22,247 bases of DNA from an alpha proteobacterium SCGC AAA288-E13 (GTDB lineage Bacteria; Pseudomonadota; Alphaproteobacteria; Pelagibacterales; Pelagibacteraceae), in contig AZHQ01000007.1 in the NCBI GenBank assembly GCA_000504605.1, positions 1 through 22,247 of the forward strand. The letters are read 5' to 3'. Positions 15,655 through 22,247 of the stretch are shown piece after piece (within the stretch, counting starts at the first letter, position 1; every line of letters begins with the position of its first letter). The notes under the pieces are model-generated. The model saw nothing but the letters and a program-made list of their open reading frames with translations, was not told where the DNA came from and did not search any database. Both the position numbers and the translations under genes were made by a program.

Positions 15655-16841
15655 ATCAAATCAACAAAGTTTTAAAAATAGAAATAGTTGTATCTATCTT
15701 GGTACTATTAATTTTAATAAATTATTTTATAATGTTAATAAATTACAATGAATATGTAATTAAATTTATATTTAGTCTTTATATTCTTACAGTTTTATTT
15801 TTTTTTGTTTATAAGCCACTGAATTTTTTTCATTTAAAAATAACACTAATTGTATTAATGATAATTACTCTTGGAAATCCAACTTATAATTGGGATGCGT
15901 GGGTTATTTGGTTATTTCATGCTAAAAGAATTTTTTTGGAACAGTCAATTATTGCTCAATTAGATGGATACGCCTCATGGAGTCATAATGATTATCCAGT
16001 TATAGCACCAGCATTAGCAGCATCACTTGCAACTCTAGTTGGGGGTTGGAACAATATATTTCCAAAATTGGCTTTTTTATTAATGTTTTTTCCGCCACTA
16101 ATTCTATCAATTAAAATATTTAACGTTAGATATCATTTATTATTTTTAATATTAACCTTATTTATATTAAATTTATATTTAATCTCTGGACTTGTAGATG
16201 GACTTGTTGCCATATATTTTTCATTTAGTTCCTACTTGGTATACGATATTTTTGTTAATAAACAAAATTCATTTTATTACTTACTTATAGCATTCTGTTT
16301 TTTTGTTATTCTTTCTCTATTAAAAAATGAAGGAATAATTATGGTCGTAATTTTATTAAATATTATGATTATAATTAACATTTCAAAAAAAAATTTTTTT
16401 CAAAATTATAAAAAAATAATTTTTTTATTACTTTCAATTATTCCATTTCTAATTTGGAAAATTACTTGTATTAATTATAATGTAAAAAATGATGTCATAA
16501 ATTATGATGTCTTAAATTTTTTAATAAATAAAATTTTAGATTATAATTCATTTAAATTAATATTTAAATTTTTAATTTTAGATACAAAGTTTATTCTTTC
16601 AATAATTTTTATTTTAATAGCTTTTAGTTATACAAAAAATAAAAAAATTTTTTATTTTAGTTTATCTGTTGTAATGGCTTATCTATTCTCATTATTTATG
16701 GTTTATTTAATTACACCTTATGATCTCACCTGGCATTTATCATCAAGCGCTTCGCGTATAATCGTGCCACCCACTTTTTTGTTTATTTTTTTTGGACTTT
16801 TACAAATTTACTATAAGAATATGAAAATTTATGATCTTTAA
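15648..16841 (+). CDS. Multi-spanning membrane protein, probable GT-C-fold glycosyltransferase
   Basis: This 397-residue protein has about ten hydrophobic segments. After two or three of them lies WDAWVIWLFHAKRIF (82-96), followed by SHNDYPVIAPALAAS (112-126). An acidic residue in the first large outer loop and a later DYP-x-x-x-P motif are typical of GT-C enzymes that use polyprenyl-phosphate sugars. Near the C-terminus, YDLTWHLSSSASRIIVPP resembles the His/Arg segment that closes the active site in such proteins. It would transfer a sugar on the periplasmic side of the membrane to a glycan or protein. It overlaps the small membrane protein before it and a possible small ORF after it. G+C is extremely low (for example 4 of 60 bases at 16381-16440). 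The exact substrate is unknown. Confidence 0.75.
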   Translation: MLNQINKVLKIEIVVSILVLLILINYFIMLINYNEYVIKFIFSLYILTVLFFFVYKPLNFFHLKITLIVLMIITLGNPTYNWDAWVIWLFHAKRIFLEQSIIAQLDGYASWSHNDYPVIAPALAASLATLVGGWNNIFPKLAFLLMFFPPLILSIKIFNVRYHLLFLILTLFILNLYLISGLVDGLVAIYFSFSSYLVYDIFVNKQNSFYYLLIAFCFFVILSLLKNEGIIMVVILLNIMIIINISKKNFFQNYKKIIFLLLSIIPFLIWKITCINYNVKNDVINYDVLNFLINKILDYNSFKLIFKFLILDTKFILSIIFILIAFSYTKNKKIFYFSLSVVMAYLFSLFMVYLITPYDLTWHLSSSASRIIVPPTFLFIFFGLLQIYYKNMKIYDL

Positions 16842-16959
16842 CTCATCAAAACATTTATCTTGCTACTTTAAAAGTTTTTTTTTCTGTAAGTTTAAAAACA
16901 TTGATAATAAACAATTTTTTAATAAAGAAAGTAAAAAATATAATACTTTTAAAAAATAA
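16831..16959 (+). CDS. Possible 42-residue ORF linking the GT-C-like and GT4 genes
   Basis: An ATG at 16831, inside the last codons of the GT-C-like gene, opens a 42-codon frame rich in Phe, Lys and Asn. Its stop TAA at 16957-16959 overlaps the GT4 start in TAATG. It fills the whole spacer and would give continuous translational coupling across the operon. No family is recognised. The overlap at both ends is the only support, and chance in AT-rich DNA remains possible. Confidence 0.3.
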   Translation: MIFNSSKHLSCYFKSFFFCKFKNIDNKQFFNKESKKYNTFKK

Positions 16960-18059
16960 TGAGAATAAACTTAATTTTTTTTTTACCTACTTTCATTTAC
17001 GGTGGCGCAGGTAATTCCATTTACAGACTTTGTAAAAATTTAGACAAAAGAAAGTATAAGATAAATATTATCTCAATTGGCAAATGTGATTACAAAAAAA
17101 AACTTAAAAGTTTTTGCGAAAATGTCTTTGAACTTAATACAAAAAAAACTATTTTTTCAATTTTTAAAATAAAAGAAATAACCTCAAAAATTTATTTCGG
17201 AAATCCTGTAAAAACAATTTTTATTTCAGGTCACCACTATGCCAACATAGTATCGGTAATTGCTCTAAAACCTTATAAACATGTAAAAACTGTAGTGGTT
17301 GAAAGGACAGATATTGAAGATTTAAAAAGATCTTATAATTTAAGAACTTTTTTAAAAAATTTTATTATCTATTTTCTTATATCTATTTTCTACAAAGAAG
17401 CTGATGCAATCATAACCAATTCAAAAAATGCAAAACTTGATTTACAAAAAATATGTAAAAAAAAGGTTATAAATATTCATCCTCCATCATTAATAAAATT
17501 AATTAACAAAAAAGTTAAAAAAAATAAAAAAAAATTCTATACCGTTATAACTGTTGGAATGCTGAATAAAGTAAAAGGTGTAGATACCATGATAAAAGCT
17601 TTCAATGAAATTGAGTTAAAAAATATAATTTTTATGGTTTTGGGAGATGGAAAGGAAAAAGGTAATTTAGAAAAACTGATACACAAATATGGTCTTGAAA
17701 AAAGAGTTTTTTTATTGGGAAGAATTAGTAATCCAGAAAAATTCTATTTAAGTTCAGATTTATTTATTCATGCTTCTCATCATGAGGGCTTTCCGAACGC
17801 TGTTGTCGAAGCAATCAATTATAATTTACCTGTAATATGTTCTAACTGTAAAGGCGGAATAAAAGAAATTATTTTAAATGGAAAAGGAGGTGATTTATTT
17901 CCAGTTGGAAATCATAAAATATTAGCAAATAAGATAACTGCTTTTTTTAAAGATCAAAAACCCTTAAAAAAAAAATTAACTTTAGCAAGAAATAATATCA
18001 AAAAATATACATTAAAAAATAATGTTGAAAAATATAATAAACTCTTTTTAAATTTGTAA
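16959..18059 (+). CDS. Family 4 glycosyltransferase (GT-B fold)
   Basis: This 366-residue enzyme has the acceptor-side GGAGNSIYRL (15-24) and the donor-side C-terminal half: VGMLNKVKGVDTMIKAF (199-215), VLGDGKEKGNLEKL (227-240), a retaining EX7E motif at Glu276 and Glu284 within HEGFPNAVVEA, and GGIKEII. These mark a GT4 (RfaB-like) retaining transferase acting at the cytoplasmic face in O-antigen, capsule or LPS assembly. An internal hydrophobic stretch near residues 135-145 may help membrane contact. The start overlaps the preceding small ORF. It converges on the SAF-domain oxidoreductase with 49 bases between stops. Donor and acceptor sugars cannot be told. Confidence 0.92.
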   Translation: MRINLIFFLPTFIYGGAGNSIYRLCKNLDKRKYKINIISIGKCDYKKKLKSFCENVFELNTKKTIFSIFKIKEITSKIYFGNPVKTIFISGHHYANIVSVIALKPYKHVKTVVVERTDIEDLKRSYNLRTFLKNFIIYFLISIFYKEADAIITNSKNAKLDLQKICKKKVINIHPPSLIKLINKKVKKNKKKFYTVITVGMLNKVKGVDTMIKAFNEIELKNIIFMVLGDGKEKGNLEKLIHKYGLEKRVFLLGRISNPEKFYLSSDLFIHASHHEGFPNAVVEAINYNLPVICSNCKGGIKEIILNGKGGDLFPVGNHKILANKITAFFKDQKPLKKKLTLARNNIKKYTLKNNVEKYNKLFLNL

Positions 18060-18108
18060 TTCATAGGAGATAAACTTTTATCACAACTGTTCAATGGTTT
18101 CGTCTGTT

Positions 18109-19404
18109 TTATTGATTTAAAGTTTTTATTTGATATTCTCTTGCTTTTAAAACTTCTTGATTCCAATTTATTTCAACATCATCAATTTTAATAAATTCAT
18201 CTTTTTTGATCGATTTTTTTGTCTTTGCACCCTCTGCCAAGCCAAGTGGAAGAAAATTATTATCAATGCTAATCTTGGAAGTAACTAATCTAGCTCTTGA
18301 AGCAAAACCACCTTCCCCATCTAGTATTTCTCCTGATGATAAATCTTTTTTAGCAACTGAAGCAACATCTGCGTTAAAAAATTTGGTATGACCTGTTGAT
18401 TTATTATCTAAAGCAATTGAATAAATCGATTGTGCAAGCTCTAAGCCAACATAATGATATGGTCTCCAAATTGCTGAATATTCGCCCGAATTGTCTGTAA
18501 CCATTCCGTATTCTTTAAAGCAGTTTTTTACATAATTATTTTGAGCTTTAATAACGATATAAACTCCCCATCTTAAATCATTTTTAATTTGAATCTTATT
18601 TCGGTCAATACTTGAAATTACTTCTACTTGTCCTTCATGATCAATATGTCCGCCTTTATCTTTTGGGATTAATTTATTTGCAATGTCATAGACGCCAACT
18701 GGCGGATAGGTAAGACCATTTTCAGGACATTTTAAGTCTGATGCATTAGCAACAGCTGCCATCTCAATTGAACTTTTGTCTCCTGTAACAAATGAGTTAA
18801 ACATTTTTGGATTCATGCCTGCATTTTTTGCCTCTTCGGATGTCATTCCATAATTATCCCAGACATTTTCTGGAGTCGAATACTCGAAGCTTGGATGATA
18901 TTTTGTTCCTTTGCCGGCACATGTTACAAAAAAACCATTTAATCTAGCCCACTCAATTTGCTCTAAAATTAAAGATGGCTGATCTCCATAAGCCATGGAA
19001 TAAATAACATTATTTTCCTTTGCTAAATCTGACAAATACTTTCCACATAAAACATCGGCCTCAACATTAACCATGATGATATTTTTTTTGGATTGAATCA
19101 CTTTATAAGCGTGTCGGGTACCTGCAATTGGATTTCCAGTAGCTTCAATAAAAATTTCTATGTCCCTATTCAGTATATCGTCCAAAGAATTTGTAAAATT
19201 TATTTTCTCAATAGTCTCTTTTGTAAGGCCACTTTTTGTACAATTGGATTTTGCTCTCTCAATATCTAAATCAACAATTGTATCAATTTTAATCTTTTTA
19301 AGTTGATTGTATTGAGACAAAAACATTGAAATAAATTTTCCACAACCAATAAAGGCAATATTAATATTTCCTTTATGGTCTTCTAATTTTGAATGGAGAT
19401 ACAT
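18109..19404 (-). CDS. Homoserine-dehydrogenase-like NAD(P) oxidoreductase with SAF-like C-terminus
   Basis: This 431-residue protein has an N-terminal Rossmann domain (AFIGCGKFISMF, residues 17-28; IVDLD ending beta-2; IEATGNPIAG 86-95) and a central catalytic region. DVASVAKKDLSSGEILDGEGGF (346-367) matches the SAF domain found in sugar-acid dehydratases and sialic-acid-synthase-like proteins. Such proteins are annotated as Gfo/Idh/MocA or homoserine dehydrogenase-like; members studied elsewhere act on branched sugar acids, but this sequence alone does not show the substrate. It is the last of three minus-strand genes, 26 bases after the dioxygenase. No signal peptide or membrane segment is visible. 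The pathway is unknown, probably catabolic. Confidence 0.82.
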   Translation of the reverse strand: MYLHSKLEDHKGNINIAFIGCGKFISMFLSQYNQLKKIKIDTIVDLDIERAKSNCTKSGLTKETIEKINFTNSLDDILNRDIEIFIEATGNPIAGTRHAYKVIQSKKNIIMVNVEADVLCGKYLSDLAKENNVIYSMAYGDQPSLILEQIEWARLNGFFVTCAGKGTKYHPSFEYSTPENVWDNYGMTSEEAKNAGMNPKMFNSFVTGDKSSIEMAAVANASDLKCPENGLTYPPVGVYDIANKLIPKDKGGHIDHEGQVEVISSIDRNKIQIKNDLRWGVYIVIKAQNNYVKNCFKEYGMVTDNSGEYSAIWRPYHYVGLELAQSIYSIALDNKSTGHTKFFNADVASVAKKDLSSGEILDGEGGFASRARLVTSKISIDNNFLPLGLAEGAKTKKSIKKDEFIKIDDVEINWNQEVLKAREYQIKTLNQ

Positions 19405-19430
19405 AATTTAGACTAAGCCAATTTATTGAA

Positions 19431-20297
19431 CTAATTTAATAATTCTGCTAGTGAAGTTTGGAAAGCGCTAGTTGGCACACCATTTTCCCAAGGCAAATCA
19501 ACATCATATTCTTTAATAAGACAATCATCAGGTAAGCATTTAATGGGTGTAAAATCACGATGAGCAATATATTCTTTGCGCTTAAATCTGCGAATATGAT
19601 TGCTCACTGCACAAAGGCTTAGATAAACACTGATCCGGTTATAAGGAGATAGATTAATGCTAGAAGCATGAACTAAACAACTATGAAATAAAATCATTGA
19701 TCCGGCTGGTCCCTTAGGACTAACGATCCCACCATTTTTGCCACCGGCACGGTTAACCAACTGTGAAATAAGATTGTTATCGAGTGTCCAAAGTGGATAG
19801 CTGGTAGTAGTAAGATCATGTTTTGCTTTAATGACTCCTTTTTTGTGACTACCAGGAATAAGTAACAATGGTCCATTAAATTCAATGACTTCATCAAGAA
19901 AAATAGCAATATTCATTGCACGTTCTGTTGGCATTAAATCATCATTCACCCATGTCCCATAATCTTGATGCCACTGCCACACATCTCCCTCGAAGGCCAT
20001 TTTGCCATTAATTTTGAATTGATGCATGTACAAACTTTCACCAAGTAAATCCTCAACCGGTTTGATCATCCGCGGGTGGCGAGCAAGTTTTGCAAAAGGC
20101 TTGCTATATAAATGAGCTGCAAAATTAGTGCGAACAGCATTACTTCCTTTTTCACGGACATTGTATTCTTCGTTACGCTCATAAAGCTTAGGTACAGTCG
20201 CTGCAAGATATTGAATTTCTTTTGGTGAAAAAAGACCTGGAAAAAAAAGATACCCATCTTCATCGAAACGACTACGTTGTTCCTTTGTAATGTTCAT
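19431..20297 (-). CDS. Phytanoyl-CoA dioxygenase (PhyH)-family Fe(II)/2-oxoglutarate oxygenase
   Basis: This 288-residue oxygenase has the facial triad His110-x-Asp112 in WHQDYGTW and His210 in CLVHASS, with Arg221 (YNRISVY) as the likely 2-oxoglutarate anchor. FLDEVIEFNGPLLLIPGSH (133-151) is strongly like ectoine-hydroxylase-type members. It would hydroxylate a small organic substrate, releasing CO2 and succinate; ectoine hydroxylase proper is not supported because no ectoine genes are adjacent. Base composition differs clearly from its neighbours: a hand count gives 31 G/C in 60 bases at 20041-20100. This suggests transfer from a less AT-rich donor. It lies between the reductase (53 bases) and the SAF-type oxidoreductase (26 bases). 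Confidence 0.88.
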   Translation of the reverse strand: MNITKEQRSRFDEDGYLFFPGLFSPKEIQYLAATVPKLYERNEEYNVREKGSNAVRTNFAAHLYSKPFAKLARHPRMIKPVEDLLGESLYMHQFKINGKMAFEGDVWQWHQDYGTWVNDDLMPTERAMNIAIFLDEVIEFNGPLLLIPGSHKKGVIKAKHDLTTTSYPLWTLDNNLISQLVNRAGGKNGGIVSPKGPAGSMILFHSCLVHASSINLSPYNRISVYLSLCAVSNHIRRFKRKEYIAHRDFTPIKCLPDDCLIKEYDVDLPWENGVPTSAFQTSLAELLN

Positions 20298-20350
20298 CTT
20301 TTTATTTCCTTATCACAAAATAAATATTTAAACATCAATCCATAGAGGGG

Positions 20351-21220
20351 TCAATATTTTTTAATTTTCTTTAACAATAAATACAATGCACTATGATCTA
20401 AATCAGACCTGCCCTCTTTAACCATTAGATCATAGAATTTTTCTATTTGCTCAGACAAAGGTAAATGCACATTGTAAGTTTTTGCTGTTTCAACAATATT
20501 ATTCATATCTTTTAGTTGAGTAGAACATCTTCCTCCTGGTTTAAAATTATTTTTCAGCATCCTTTTTCCATGATGTTCCAATATTGGGCTACTAGCAAAT
20601 CCTTTTTTTATCGCTTCTCTAACCGCTTTAGGATCTGCTCCTGCTGCTTCAGAAAGAATTAATGCTTCTGACACAGCACCAATAGTAATTCCAACAATTG
20701 CTTGGTTTGCAAGTTTAGCAACTTGTCCGGATCCTGTTTTTCCAACATAAGTAGGTGTACCCATGCTTTTTAATAAATTTTTTATTTTTTTAAATATTTT
20801 TTTTTCACCACCCACCATAATTGCCAATTTTCCAGTTTGTGCCCCTGTCGTACCGCCAGAAACTGGTGCGTCTAAAAAATATCCTTTATTAACTTTAACT
20901 TTTTTTTCTATTTCTATTGCAGTTTTTTTCTTCGTAGAACTCATATCAATTAATATTTGGTCCTTTTTTAAGTTTTTATTTAGGACTTTAGAAATTTCTA
21001 AACAAGCATCATCATTAGACAACATCATTATAATAACTTGGCATTTATTAGGTAAATTAATTAAATTTTGACATACTTCTGCTCCCAACTTTTTAATTTC
21101 TCTGAAATTTTTTGTCGATCTGTTCCAAACTATTAAAGAATATTTTTTTTTTAAAATATTTTTTGCCATAGGTAGACCCATCAACCCCAAGCCAATAAAT
21201 CCAACTTTAATTTTACTCAT
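20351..21220 (-). CDS. 3-hydroxyisobutyrate dehydrogenase-family reductase
   Basis: This 289-residue beta-hydroxyacid dehydrogenase has GFIGLGLMG (7-15), the substrate motif DAPVSGGTTGAQTG (117-130), and GSGQVAKLANQ (163-173) with catalytic Lys169 and Asn173 region. The C-terminal GRSDLDHSALYLLLKK is typical. Arg34 after beta-2 (VWNRS) favours NADP. Likely substrates are tartronate semialdehyde, 3-hydroxyisobutyrate or succinate/glyoxylate semialdehyde; the choice cannot be made from sequence. It is the first gene of the three-gene minus-strand set. A weak purine stretch precedes the ATG at 21220. Length is normal for the family. Confidence 0.92.
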   Translation of the reverse strand: MSKIKVGFIGLGLMGLPMAKNILKKKYSLIVWNRSTKNFREIKKLGAEVCQNLINLPNKCQVIIMMLSNDDACLEISKVLNKNLKKDQILIDMSSTKKKTAIEIEKKVKVNKGYFLDAPVSGGTTGAQTGKLAIMVGGEKKIFKKIKNLLKSMGTPTYVGKTGSGQVAKLANQAIVGITIGAVSEALILSEAAGADPKAVREAIKKGFASSPILEHHGKRMLKNNFKPGGRCSTQLKDMNNIVETAKTYNVHLPLSEQIEKFYDLMVKEGRSDLDHSALYLLLKKIKKY

Positions 21221-21260
21221 TTAATGCCCTTTCGCTATATTACCCATAAAAATTTGTATT

Positions 21261-21332
21261 ATGGCTATCAAAAAATTATTAGGATTAATGCTTTCCTCAT
21301 CTTTAATGATTTTAGCAAAAATTTTTGGTTGA
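21261..21332 (+). pseudogene. Signal-peptide-like fragment
   Basis: A 23-residue frame reads AIKKLLGLMLSSSLMILA after the Met, which has the basic start and hydrophobic core of a Sec signal sequence, then stops three codons later. It looks like the 5' end of a lost exported-protein gene. It could also be a real small hydrophobic peptide, but no ribosome site is clear. Confidence 0.4.
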
Positions 21333-21377
21333 GTCAGTTTGGTATAACTATAGTATATTGCAGATAATTTGAGAAGA

Positions 21378-21440
21378 TAGCTCTTACACTATAGATTTGC
21401 AATCAGTAAGTTCGCGGTACGAGTCCAAGTGGGAGTACCA
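21378..21440 (+). pseudogene. tRNA-Ala(UGC)-like relic, 5' half decayed
   Basis: From the anticodon arm to the end the spacing is exactly canonical: anticodon loop TTTGCAA (21396-21402, anticodon UGC, U33 and A37 present), 5-base variable loop, T-loop TACGAGT (21418-21424), then 5 + 7 + 1 bases and CCA (21438-21440). TAGCTC (21378-21383) matches positions 8-13. But the D-loop is shortened, only three of five T-stem pairs form, and no acceptor 5' strand pairs. It is therefore a relic rather than a working tRNA. Confidence 0.4.
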
Positions 21441-21480
21441 ACTTATAACTCTTTACAGTTCAATTGATGTATTGATATAA

Positions 21481-21497
21481 TGTTCAATAACTGAACA
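21481..21497. repeat. Short perfect inverted repeat TGTTCA-N5-TGAACA
   Basis: Two 6-base arms with a 5-base spacer (ATAAC) lie 111 bases before the amidotransferase start, next to an AT-rich TATAAAA stretch (21504-21510) that could be a -10 region. The layout would suit a dimeric regulator, but no known operator is recognised. Confidence 0.3.
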
Positions 21498-21608
21498 ATA
21501 TAGTATAAAATCATTAATATAAAATATATAAAAAAATACAGTTGCGATGGCAGATTATTTAGGAAAAAAGGCTTTCATTTATTAGATAATTATTGATTTA
21601 CATTAGAG

Positions 21609-22247
21609 ATGAATAAAAAGAATAATAAGCATCGCGGCATGTATGGATTACCAAAAGAGGTTAAATATTGTGTGAAATGTAATGTTACTAACCAAAAGCC
21701 AACTTCCACCAATGAGTATAATCATGACAAGAATACGATTCAAATGCCAATCGAATTCGACAGCAATAATGTTTGTTATGCATGCAGAGTTAACGAAGAA
21801 AAATGGGATGATAAAATAGATTGGAAAGAGAGAGAAAGAGAATTAAAAAATCTTTGTGAAAGATATAAGAATTACAAAGGTCAATACAATTGTTTGATAG
21901 GAGGAAGTGGTGGAAAAGATAGTGCGTTCCAATCTCATATACTCAAATATAAATATGGAATGAGGCCATTAACTGTTACATGGTCGCCTCACTTGTATAC
22001 CGATATTGGATGGAAAAATTTTAGAAATTGGATCAATATTGGAGGCTTTGATAATTATTTATTTACTCCAAATGGAAAAATTCATAGATATTTAACTAGA
22101 AGAGCGGTAATTAATATTCTTCATCCATTTCAACCTTTTATATTAGGGCAAAAAACTTTTCCACCTCAAATAGCTTATTTATTCAATATCCCCTTGATTT
22201 TTTATGGTGAATCTCCATCCGATTATGGAACTAAATTAGGTAATACA
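21609..22247 (+). CDS. N-acetyl-sugar amidotransferase, N-terminal part (cut by window edge)
   Basis: An ATG at 21609 opens a frame that runs without a stop to the window edge (213 codons). Two Cys pairs (Cys21/24 in YCVKCN and Cys56/59 in VCYACR) form a zinc site, and GGSGGKDSAFQ (98-108) is the PP-loop ATPase motif. This pattern matches the WbpG/PseA-type amidotransferases, which, with HisH/HisF-like partners, convert an acetamido group of a nucleotide sugar to an amidino group. Products go to O-antigen or to flagellin-type nonulosonic acids. The expected partner genes would lie beyond the right edge. G+C is a little higher than in the adjacent relic region. Confidence 0.87.
   Translation, partial: MNKKNNKHRGMYGLPKEVKYCVKCNVTNQKPTSTNEYNHDKNTIQMPIEFDSNNVCYACRVNEEKWDDKIDWKERERELKNLCERYKNYKGQYNCLIGGSGGKDSAFQSHILKYKYGMRPLTVTWSPHLYTDIGWKNFRNWINIGGFDNYLFTPNGKIHRYLTRRAVINILHPFQPFILGQKTFPPQIAYLFNIPLIFYGESPSDYGTKLGNT

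Larger units (their letters stand above)
21221..21608. other. 388-base intergenic region with gene relics
   Basis: This is the longest gap in the window. It contains a signal-peptide-like 23-codon ORF (21261-21332), a tRNA-Ala-like 3' half (about 21378-21440), a short inverted repeat (21481-21497) and a 12-codon ORF (21547-21585) that looks like a remnant. No intact gene was found on either strand. The mix suggests past insertion or deletion at the edge of a variable region. Confidence 0.6.

Noticed and set aside
18206..18391. Plus-strand 61-codon frame inside the SAF-type oxidoreductase gene.
   Set aside because: Shadow of the minus-strand gene; composition follows the complementary codons.
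21547..21585. 12-codon ORF before the amidotransferase gene.
   Set aside because: Too short to support as a gene; kept only as part of the relic region.

Overview
This is a compact, very AT-rich bacterial window, most likely from a SAR11-like marine alphaproteobacterium (Pelagibacterales or a similar streamlined lineage). The evidence is short intergenic gaps, TAATG start/stop overlaps, few Shine-Dalgarno sites, an HisP/OccP-type amino-acid ABC importer and the set of small metabolic genes. No rRNA gene, intact tRNA, insertion sequence or CRISPR array was seen. The taxonomic call is inference.

Region 1 (1-5519) is a polyamine and methylthioadenosine (MTA) block. It holds the start of apt (minus, cut by the left edge), mtnP and mtnA (plus, overlapping by one base), a bifunctional class II aldolase/short-chain dehydrogenase (minus, converging on mtnA) and a fused SpeD-SpeE enzyme (plus). 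Together they suggest a closed route. SpeD-SpeE makes spermidine and MTA. MtnP splits MTA into adenine and methylthioribose-1-phosphate. Apt recycles adenine to AMP. MtnA makes methylthioribulose-1-phosphate. The aldolase/dehydrogenase could split that into DHAP and a methylthio-aldehyde and then reduce the aldehyde. The last step is my hypothesis and the most interesting point in the window.

Region 2 (5676-11718) holds phhB (minus), then a plus-strand polar amino-acid ABC transporter (ATPase, binding protein, a strong terminator, two permeases), a DadA-like FAD amine/amino-acid oxidoreductase and a Gfo/Idh/MocA-type dehydrogenase. This looks like uptake and oxidation of an amino acid or amino-acid derivative.

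Region 3 (11761-18059) is a surface-glycan island, with the lowest G+C content in the window in its plus-strand half. On the minus strand are an 852-residue triple-domain protein (sugar-nucleotide epimerase/reductase, cupin, sugar C-methyltransferase) and a DPM1-like GT2 glycosyltransferase. On the plus strand are a small membrane-anchored protein, a GT-C-like membrane protein, a possible 42-residue ORF and a GT4 glycosyltransferase, linked by overlapping ends.

Region 4 (18109-21220) is a minus-strand set of three genes: a 3-hydroxyisobutyrate-dehydrogenase-like reductase, a phytanoyl-CoA-dioxygenase-family oxygenase of visibly higher G+C, and a homoserine-dehydrogenase-like oxidoreductase with an SAF-like C-terminus. 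It looks like a small catabolic pathway of unknown substrate.

Region 5 (21221-22247) starts with a 388-base gap holding what look like gene relics: a signal-peptide-like ORF and a tRNA-Ala(UGC)-like 3' half with a CCA end. Then comes the start of an N-acetyl-sugar amidotransferase (WbpG/PseA type), cut by the right edge, which suggests another glycan cluster beyond the window.
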